Assembly: GCA_964607135.1 (NCBI GenBank)
Contig: CAZSIV010000058.1
Span: forward strand, 1-10,330
Reading direction: 5' to 3'
Source: Metaruminococcus_A sp964607135
GTDB lineage: Bacteria > Bacillota > Clostridia > Oscillospirales > Ruminococcaceae
DNA length: 10,330 nucleotides
Below, in pieces: positions 4,972 through 10,330 of this stretch. The translations under genes and the position numbers were made by a program. Within the stretch, counting starts at the first letter, position 1, and each line of letters opens with the position of its first letter. Under the pieces are notes generated by a model. It was not told the DNA's origin. It saw nothing but the letters and a program-made list of their open reading frames with translations, and did not search any database.

Positions 4972-7542
4972 ATGAGTAAAAAAAGAGTAGAGCTTCATCT
5001 GCATACCTGCATGTCTGAAATGGACGGACTTATACCTCCGGAGAAAGCAATTGCAGAGGCTTATGCGCGCGGACTTTCAGGAATTGCCATTACCGATCAC
5101 GGAAGTATTCAGGCTTTTCCAGCGGTGATGAAGGCCGCGGAAGAACTCAAAGGTTTTCAAGTGATTTATGGCGCGGAAGTCCTTGTTTTTGAAACGGACG
5201 ATCTTGCCGATGTCCCGCATCATGCGATTATTCTTGCCAAAAATGCGCAGGGGCTTCGCAGCTTGTATCAACTGGTTTCCGATTCCTATCAGCATCTCCG
5301 CAATGCCCTGCCCTGCATAACGAAAGTCGAACTTGCAGCACACCGTTCCCATCTGCTGTTCGGTTCCGCCTGTGCCAACGGCGAGCTTTTTCAGGCAGTT
5401 TTAAGCGGAAAAAGCGATGCGGAGCTTGATGAGATTGCCGCCTTTTATGATTATTTGGAAATCCACCCCACAGCCAATCATCAATATCTTATTGACGAGG
5501 ACAGAGTCAAAAATGAGGAGGAGCTGCGGGAAATCAACCGGCGTATCCTTCAAGTGGGTGAAAGGCTTCACAAGCCGGTCGCCGCCACCGGCGACGTACA
5601 TTATCTGCACCCAGAGGATGATCTGTACAGGCGGATGCTTCTCTACCATCGGGGGCTTGCGAGCGAGCGGAATACCCGCCTGCATCTTCGGACGACGAAG
5701 GAGATGCTGGAGGAGTTCGCTTATCTCGGCGAGGAGACTGCTCAGACAGTGGTAATAGACGCGCCGCTTGCAATCAGCCGAAAAATTAAAAGATTCCGAC
5801 CGTTACCAAGCGAATATCATCCATTCCATTTGGATGGCGCCGAACAGGAATTGGCAGTTATTTGCCGTGAAAAAGCCGGTGCGCTGTATGGAGAGCCTCT
5901 GCCGTTCGAGGTGGAGGAACGCCTGCAAGCGGAGCTTGACTGTCTCCGGCAAAACGGTTTAGCCTCTCCGCTTATCCTATATAAACAAATAGCGGACTAC
6001 AGCAGCCGTCGCGGTTATGACGCAATTGCCTTCGGAATGATCGGATCCTCTCTGATTGCCTGGCTTTTAGGTTTCACAAAAACCAATCCTTTGCCGCCGC
6101 ATGTTCGCTGTTCTTCCTGCCGATATACGTACTTTATACAACAGGGAGCTGCCACAGGAGCGGATTTTCCCGCCGGGGTATGTCCGAAATGCGGCGCGAA
6201 AATGACGGGAGACGGTCTAAACCTCTCGAAGGAAATTTTTTTCGGACTGCACGGTGAAAAAAGGCCGGTGTTTAGTCTGAAGGTCTCCGATAGAATTCAG
6301 AAAGATGTTTTGGAATTCATACAGGAACGGCTTGGGAAAGACCGGGTTTTCTTTGGGGGAACTGTACACGACATCACGGCATATTCCGCCCGCCAAATGG
6401 CGGAGCAATATTGCCGCGACCACCAAATCGCTCCGGAGACGGTGAACATGGATGCGGCAGAATCTGCATTGACCAGCATAAAAAGGGAGGACGGGAACAG
6501 TCCGGCCCATCTTTTTATCATTCCCGAAGGAAAAAGCATGATGGACTTTTCTCCGATTCAGCCGGTTTCCGACACCTCTATTATGAAAACTCATTTCGAC
6601 TGGCATCATTTAGAGGATACTTTCTTTCTGATATGTATTTCCCCCTCGTCCTACATTACACAGCTACATCTGTTAGAAGAATACAGCCATATTCCGGCGG
6701 CGGCGCTGCCTCTGGCCGAACCGGAAGTAATCGCCCTGTTTTCCTCCTGCGATCCGCTTGGTATTACTTCGGATGATCTGGCTGGTATCAAAATAGGTAC
6801 CCTTGGCATTCCCGAAGCAGGAAGCGAGTGGGTTCGGAATCTTCTGACTATGGTAAAACCCTGTTCGTTTGACGACCTGATTCGAGTGGAGGGACTTGCG
6901 CATAGCAGAGGAGGCTGGAATGAAAACCGAGAACTTCTTATAAAGGAGAGTACCTCTACACTATCCGATTTGATTACTACCCAAGATGATCTGATAAATG
7001 GTTTCTTGGACAAGGGAATCGCCAAAGAGCAGGCATACCACCTGATGAGGGAGATCAGCCGAGGAAGATTTGACTACCTGATAGAGGAGGATATAGCACT
7101 GCTGACAGAACATGGAGTTCCTGACCGGTATATAGAATCCTGCCGCCGGATCCGGTATTTGTGGCCAAGAGCGAATACGGCGCACTATGCTGCTTTGGCA
7201 GCCAACTTTGCCTGGTATAAGCTGCATAGGCCCCTTGCTTTTTACGCTTCCTATTTTACAGTACACGCTGGAGAAGCTGATCCGGAACTTGTCAAAAAGC
7301 TGGTGGCGGCCATAGAGCATGGAAAAAGCGCCGTATTAAAGGAGATGGAGCGAATGGAGAGAACAACAGAGGCCACCGCTTGTTTAGATTTTCTACGGCT
7401 CATCAATGAGTATTATCAGCGGGGATTTGCTTTTCTGCCCGCCGAACAGCAGAAATCGCATAGAACAGCTTTTGTTCCTGAAAGCGGAGGAATACGGCTG
7501 CCCCTGTCGTTTCTACATAAAAATCAACTGAATAATAAATAA
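4972..7542 (+). CDS. PolC-like protein: intact PHP domain, inactive polymerase
   Basis: The 856-residue protein aligns by motif with PolC, the Firmicute replicative polymerase (about 1,430 residues), from the PHP domain to near the end. It lacks PolC's N-terminal region and the proofreading exonuclease normally inserted in PHP. The PHP metal site is complete: H9, H11, D18, H43, E69, H83/H84, C134, D208 and H210. The four-cysteine zinc ribbon is kept (C380, C383, C404, C407). The polymerase site is destroyed: the family's PDIDLNF is PVFSLKV (432-438), losing two aspartates; KLDILG has become LICISP (553-558), losing the third; and the SRGSVGSS loop reads AFGMIGSS (353-360). The fingers and the DNA-binding part remain recognisable (GTLGIPEAG, 609-617). 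The end (PESGGIRLPLSF) faintly recalls the clamp-binding QLSLF. I infer a metal-dependent phosphoesterase or exonuclease on a DNA-binding scaffold. AAGGAG lies seven bases before the ATG. Confidence 0.9.
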   Translation: MSKKRVELHLHTCMSEMDGLIPPEKAIAEAYARGLSGIAITDHGSIQAFPAVMKAAEELKGFQVIYGAEVLVFETDDLADVPHHAIILAKNAQGLRSLYQLVSDSYQHLRNALPCITKVELAAHRSHLLFGSACANGELFQAVLSGKSDAELDEIAAFYDYLEIHPTANHQYLIDEDRVKNEEELREINRRILQVGERLHKPVAATGDVHYLHPEDDLYRRMLLYHRGLASERNTRLHLRTTKEMLEEFAYLGEETAQTVVIDAPLAISRKIKRFRPLPSEYHPFHLDGAEQELAVICREKAGALYGEPLPFEVEERLQAELDCLRQNGLASPLILYKQIADYSSRRGYDAIAFGMIGSSLIAWLLGFTKTNPLPPHVRCSSCRYTYFIQQGAATGADFPAGVCPKCGAKMTGDGLNLSKEIFFGLHGEKRPVFSLKVSDRIQKDVLEFIQERLGKDRVFFGGTVHDITAYSARQMAEQYCRDHQIAPETVNMDAAESALTSIKREDGNSPAHLFIIPEGKSMMDFSPIQPVSDTSIMKTHFDWHHLEDTFFLICISPSSYITQLHLLEEYSHIPAAALPLAEPEVIALFSSCDPLGITSDDLAGIKIGTLGIPEAGSEWVRNLLTMVKPCSFDDLIRVEGLAHSRGGWNENRELLIKESTSTLSDLITTQDDLINGFLDKGIAKEQAYHLMREISRGRFDYLIEEDIALLTEHGVPDRYIESCRRIRYLWPRANTAHYAALAANFAWYKLHRPLAFYASYFTVHAGEADPELVKKLVAAIEHGKSAVLKEMERMERTTEATACLDFLRLINEYYQRGFAFLPAEQQKSHRTAFVPESGGIRLPLSFLHKNQLNNK

Positions 7543-7574
7543 TTGTATATAAGTATAGGGAGAGATAATAATCA

Positions 7575-9329
7575 ATGAGTACTTTGGGAAATAATACAGG
7601 TATCCGGTTAATACATTTGGAAATTCCTTATAAAGGGCATCGTCCTTATTACGAGACCGAAACTGTTTCTATTGTGCAAGAAAAGGCTTTTGTTGAAAAA
7701 GGTGGGTTCCACTATGTTAAAGACAACAAAGATGGAAGCATAACTCTTTACCGCCAGATGTATGAATGCCCGCATTGTGGAAAATCGTTTTCTTTGTCGA
7801 AAGCTTTTTTTCATCCGGTCCCGTATATTCCTAAATCATATAGCAAAATCAAGGAAGTAAAGCGAGAACCAATGAAAGCTATGCCTTACGGGCTTTATGC
7901 AGCCGACGCTGGACTCCTGTTTTCATATATCACGCCTCCTCGTGCCGGAGCAACGCTCGGATGCGCGCACTGTGGATTTGCAGCGAAAGCCTCTACTGCT
8001 GTTGTACATTATACATTGCAGATTAGTGAATCGGAAACGGTTATAACACAAAAAATGGAACCAAAAAACATCAGTGAGTCTGCTGTCGCGGAGGATTTAA
8101 ATTATCCGTCTTTTCCAAATTTTGTTGAAATTTTGTTTGACCATGCTAATAAAAGAACCTTTGCACGGAGAAGTGAGGCGGACAGATGGGAGTGGGAGCT
8201 AACTCCTAATGCAGTACATTATCCGGCTCCTCCTGCTTCTAAATTCTATTTATCCGGGTTTGCAATAGCTACGCATATTGCTACTGATACGCCGCTAAGA
8301 AGCGCATTAATCGAAATATTCCGAACGCGTGCTGGTAGTTTCCCGTTTTCCGCCGAGGAAATAACACTGGAACAGTTGACTGTATTCAATTATTTTTTGG
8401 GGGTTCCTCGTTCCTTTTATAATAGCATTCCATTTAATGGCGCAGAACTAGATATGGATCCGGAGTTTTTACAACAGGCAGAATGGCTTTCTCAAAGGCG
8501 CGAGTTAAAATGGCCATTAATAGCTAGGAACAGCGAGTGCTCAGTTCAAAAAGAAATAGAAAAGCTGATAGTGGAAAATCCTGCGCTTTCATTTTATGAG
8601 CGTGAGATTTTAACGTTGCCGTTTTCTGGTGATGATTTATTGCAAGTGCTCCGGTTACCACACATCTATGCCTTACTAAACGCTATTCGCAGAATGCCTG
8701 GAATAGCCACTTTTCTACAGCATATGGCAGCTGCCAAAAGGGAAGATGAGGTTTTACAGATTGTGCGGCTGCTTCGACCTAATACAGTTGACGATCTGGC
8801 GGAAGCTGCAGGTAGGATTTTGCTTCTTTCTGACAATTTGCAAAAAGAATGTTTTGCACATCTTTACTTTAGCATCTACAGGGATAAGGAAATCGATTTT
8901 GTACGTTTCTTAAAGTGTGTCAAAGAACTGGCAAGAGGAACTACCAACTATATGTTCCTAATCGATCCGGAATTTGCAGACTGTCAAGTAGAACACTATT
9001 ATTTTCACCAAATTCGCACGATACATGAATATTGTCGTGCTTTACAAGATTTGATAAAATTCGGCGATACCTCACCCTATCGTGAAGGCCTTGCATTGAT
9101 TGGAATTCGTCAAGGTGAGGGATATGTAGCAGTAATCGGTGTCGACAAAGTTGTTAATTCCCAAAAGATCGAGTTTCTATTGCAGGCTCCTGAAATTACT
9201 TCGAGTGAGAACAGGCCATTGATCCATGCTGTCCAAAAATGGGCGAGTCAAATGGGCATAGAATTTAATACAGATGAGGTCGATCGTCGTTCTGAATTCA
9301 ACGCTAGGCGCAAAATAGGCATATACTGA
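7575..9329 (+). CDS. 584-residue zinc-ribbon protein of unknown function
   Basis: I cannot assign this protein to a family. Two cysteine knuckles, CPHCG (C65, C68) and CAHCG (C130, C133), are 61 residues apart and probably bind one zinc as a split ribbon. Residues 220-460 are largely helical and rich in leucine and aromatic residues. The C-terminal part (TIHEYCRALQDL at 482-493, then GYVAVIGV and a WASQMGIEF segment) distantly recalls the end of PcfJ-like conjugative-element proteins, but the hallmark motifs are not visible and this is weak. There is no signal peptide or membrane segment. It follows the PolC-like gene by 32 bases on the same strand with no clear promoter between, so it is probably its operon partner. 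The ribosome site (GGGAG, 7558-7562) is 12 bases from the ATG, longer than ideal. The gene appears more AT-rich than its neighbour, hinting at a separate origin. Confidence 0.75.
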   Translation: MSTLGNNTGIRLIHLEIPYKGHRPYYETETVSIVQEKAFVEKGGFHYVKDNKDGSITLYRQMYECPHCGKSFSLSKAFFHPVPYIPKSYSKIKEVKREPMKAMPYGLYAADAGLLFSYITPPRAGATLGCAHCGFAAKASTAVVHYTLQISESETVITQKMEPKNISESAVAEDLNYPSFPNFVEILFDHANKRTFARRSEADRWEWELTPNAVHYPAPPASKFYLSGFAIATHIATDTPLRSALIEIFRTRAGSFPFSAEEITLEQLTVFNYFLGVPRSFYNSIPFNGAELDMDPEFLQQAEWLSQRRELKWPLIARNSECSVQKEIEKLIVENPALSFYEREILTLPFSGDDLLQVLRLPHIYALLNAIRRMPGIATFLQHMAAAKREDEVLQIVRLLRPNTVDDLAEAAGRILLLSDNLQKECFAHLYFSIYRDKEIDFVRFLKCVKELARGTTNYMFLIDPEFADCQVEHYYFHQIRTIHEYCRALQDLIKFGDTSPYREGLALIGIRQGEGYVAVIGVDKVVNSQKIEFLLQAPEITSSENRPLIHAVQKWASQMGIEFNTDEVDRRSEFNARRKIGIY

Positions 9330-9697
9330 AAAATGGAAGACGGACGCGGAATGAAATCATTCGATTGATCTCATTGGCTGTGAATAGAATTTAGTAGCCA
9401 ATATTGAGCCTTTCCGATTTAATGGCCCGTAAAAAATGGAATAAACTGCAGGATAGAGCATTAGTACTTGTTTAGGCAACGTGAGATATAGATAGGTCGT
9501 TTTTTTACTTTCCGAGATAATATCCTCATTTTAGAACGCTGGTAATTATACTGCTCATATTATTCCCGGTGTTCGAGACTTTCCATATCATCAATAAAGC
9601 ATCAAAAAAAGTTGGAACTGCGTTTTCCAAGCTTAGAACTGCTTAACAGTACGAATATTTTCCCATAGTATGCCCTCCGACGTTATTCCCACATCCA
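9330..9697. other. Non-coding end of the mobile element
   Basis: No gene is supported here. Just after the 584-residue gene is a seven-base inverted repeat, ATTGGCT/AGCCAAT (9373-9402), with a 16-base loop and no T-run, so it is a weak terminator candidate at best. The rest is AT-rich and holds one copy of the 27-bp repeat (9584-9610) before the tRNA-derived core. This is what the terminal, recombinase-binding part of an integrative element looks like. Confidence 0.5.
9584..9610 (+). repeat. 27-bp repeat, left copy, possible integrase arm site
   Basis: This stretch and the one at 9903-9929 agree in 25 of 27 positions and have the same orientation. Each contains two TCATCA-like words 11 bp apart (TCATCAATAAAKCATCA) followed by an A-run. 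They lie on opposite sides of the tRNA-derived core, as do the arm-type sites bound by the small domain of tyrosine integrases. Confidence 0.6.
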
Positions 9698-9742
9698 CTC
9701 CAAAACCGCGTGCCGAGGGTTCGAATCCTTCTGCCCCTGCCA
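9698..9742 (+). other. Attachment core: 3' part of tRNA-Trp
   Basis: The sequence folds as the last 45 bases of tRNA-Trp(CCA). It has anticodon loop CTCCAAA (anticodon 9700-9702), 3' anticodon stem ACCGC, variable loop GTGCC, T arm GAGGG-TTCGAAT-CCTTC, acceptor strand TGCCCCT, discriminator G and CCA. TGCCCCTG-CCA is the usual tRNA-Trp ending in Firmicutes. The 5' half is absent: the five bases before the loop (ATCCA) cannot pair with ACCGC. The fragment is therefore not a working tRNA but the core left where an integrative element recombines into the 3' end of a tRNA-Trp gene. An integrase gene ends about 220 bases away. Confidence 0.85.
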
Positions 9743-9747
9743 CAGAT

Positions 9748-9780
9748 AAAGCCCGGAATTCCTTGGAATTCCGGGCTTTT
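9748..9780 (+). terminator. Terminator after the tRNA-Trp fragment
   Basis: A perfect 15-bp stem (AAAGCCCGGAATTCC and its complement) with a two-base centre ends in TTTT, five bases past the CCA. It would terminate transcription of a tRNA restored by recombination at this core, or is the original terminator of the host tRNA gene. Confidence 0.8.
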
Positions 9781-9856
9781 CTCGTATTTTGGGGTGGTGG
9801 GATGCGGTCAATAGTGTCGCTCTCTATGGTGTGTATTTTGCGCTTTTTTCGCATCT

Positions 9857-9866
9857 NNNNNNNNNN
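9857..9866. other. Assembly gap (10 N)
   Basis: Ten undetermined bases join two contigs. CATCT stands on both sides of the gap, so the contigs may in fact overlap or be joined at a repeat. The true distance and even the adjacency of the integrase to the tRNA core are therefore unproven. Confidence 0.95.
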
Positions 9867-9902
9867 CATCTGGTCGTATCCGTTTCAAACTTTTCCGTCT
9901 GA

Positions 9903-9929
9903 CACATCATCAATAAATCATCAAAAAAA
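9903..9929 (+). repeat. 27-bp repeat, right copy, possible integrase arm site
   Basis: This copy differs from the one at 9584-9610 by two bases. It lies 35 bases beyond the stop codon of the integrase gene, where arm-type sites of the element's own attachment region are expected. Confidence 0.6.
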
Positions 9930-9963
9930 TCGGGGCGCTCTCTCATGCGCTGGCTTACTCTCG

Positions 9964-10330
9964 CTAAAAATAAAACCCGCCCGTGATTCCTTGCAGGCGG
10001 GTTGTGTCTTTTTTTACATAGTACATTTCTGTGATTTGTGAGGTACTATGGCCCAATAGGTCGGCCACCTGCCTGGGCGAGAGTGCCATGAGGGTTCCGT
10101 CTGGCTGGCGGATGCCGTTCACCAGTGATGACCCGAAGGTGTGTCTGAGACTGTGGAGGCCCTTCTGCTCTATCCCTGCTGCTTTCAAAATCCGGTAGTA
10201 CCTTTTGCGGAAGTTCACCGGCCTGGTGTAGTCGCCCTTCTCGTCGCTCACAAGGGGCGCTGTGGGGCCGAAATCGCGCTCCTGGCGCAACTCCCTTACC
10301 GCCTGCTCTGCGGCCTGATTCAGGGGCACA
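9964..10330 (-). CDS. Tyrosine integrase, C-terminal part (partial)
   Basis: The last 121 codons of a tyrosine recombinase are present; the gene begins beyond the right edge. Visible catalytic features are box II HSLRHTF (H-x-x-R), LLGHSTSQ with the third conserved histidine, and the nucleophile tyrosine in ITEMYYV, probably the first of the two. The end, TRLQGITGGFYF, is typical of integrases of Firmicute integrative elements and prophages. The first conserved arginine and the DNA-binding domains lie outside the window. The gene points towards the tRNA-Trp core about 220 bases away and would be the enzyme that recombines there, provided the assembly gap joins neighbouring DNA. It is a different gene from the remnant at 792-950. 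Confidence 0.9.
   Translation of the reverse strand, partial: VPLNQAAEQAVRELRQERDFGPTAPLVSDEKGDYTRPVNFRKRYYRILKAAGIEQKGLHSLRHTFGSSLVNGIRQPDGTLMALSPRQVADLLGHSTSQITEMYYVKKDTTRLQGITGGFYF
9966..10015. terminator. Bidirectional terminator overlapping the integrase end
   Basis: AACCCGCC (9974-9981) pairs with GGCGGGTT (9996-10003). On the minus strand the stem is followed by a T-rich tail that also encodes the last integrase codons and the TAG stop. On the plus strand it is followed by a run of T at 10009-10015. It can thus stop transcripts from either side and insulates the integrase from the tRNA. Confidence 0.7.

Noticed and set aside
7535..7550. ATAAATAATTGTATAT, similar to the box in front of the PolC-like gene
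   Set aside because: No -10 element lies four bases upstream (CAACTG is there) and the region is simply AT-rich around a stop codon, so I do not count it as a fourth box.
9373..9402. Inverted repeat after the 584-residue gene as a terminator
   Set aside because: The seven-base stem has a 16-base loop and no following T-run; kept only as a note in the non-coding stretch.
9670..10041. Rightward open frame across the tRNA core and gap
   Set aside because: It runs through a tRNA fragment, a terminator and undetermined bases; it is an artefact.
1..10330. CRISPR array or complete insertion sequence
   Set aside because: No regularly spaced repeat set longer than two copies and no transposase with terminal inverted repeats were seen.

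Overview
This looks like accessory DNA from a low-to-mid-GC Firmicute, probably a Clostridia-type gut anaerobe. The grounds are AGGAGG-type ribosome binding sites, TTG and GTG starts, consensus sigma-A promoters, a PolC-derived protein (PolC is the Firmicute-type replicative polymerase), and Firmicute-style tyrosine integrases. The organism is inferred from these traits and not from any database match.

Layout. (1) Bases 1-51 are the start of a leftward gene that runs off the window, with its promoter at 80-108. (2) Bases 109-750 hold no convincing gene but contain direct repeats and hairpins. (3) Bases 792-950 are the decapitated start of a tyrosine integrase. (4) Bases 988-3566 are a leftward operon: an RNase J-like metallo-beta-lactamase/beta-CASP nuclease, an acidic 126-residue protein of unknown function, and a minimal DnaG-type primase core. 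(5) Bases 3703-4795 are a second leftward operon: a 127-residue unknown protein and a PD-(D/E)XK nuclease, closed by a terminator. (6) Bases 4972-9329 are a rightward pair: an 856-residue PolC relative whose PHP phosphoesterase site is intact but whose three polymerase aspartates are all gone, and a 584-residue zinc-ribbon protein of unknown function. (7) Bases 9330-10330 are a mobile-element junction: a 45-bp 3' piece of tRNA-Trp, a terminator, near-identical 27-bp repeats on either side, a 10-N scaffold gap, and the C-terminal part of a tyrosine integrase pointing at the tRNA piece.

The most notable result is that the three cargo operons start from promoters built to one plan. Each has a -35, a 17-bp spacer and a -10, and then, exactly four bases further on, the same 16-bp near-palindromic box (ATAAWnnnCRYATTAT). 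This suggests one regulator, not encoded here, controls all seven genes. The products are mostly nucleic-acid enzymes: two nucleases, a PHP phosphoesterase on a dead polymerase scaffold, and a primase core. The working hypothesis is a co-regulated nucleic-acid-processing module, possibly for defence or element maintenance, carried at the end of an integrative element that targets tRNA-Trp. The function is inference; the promoter geometry and the loss of polymerase residues are read directly from the sequence.
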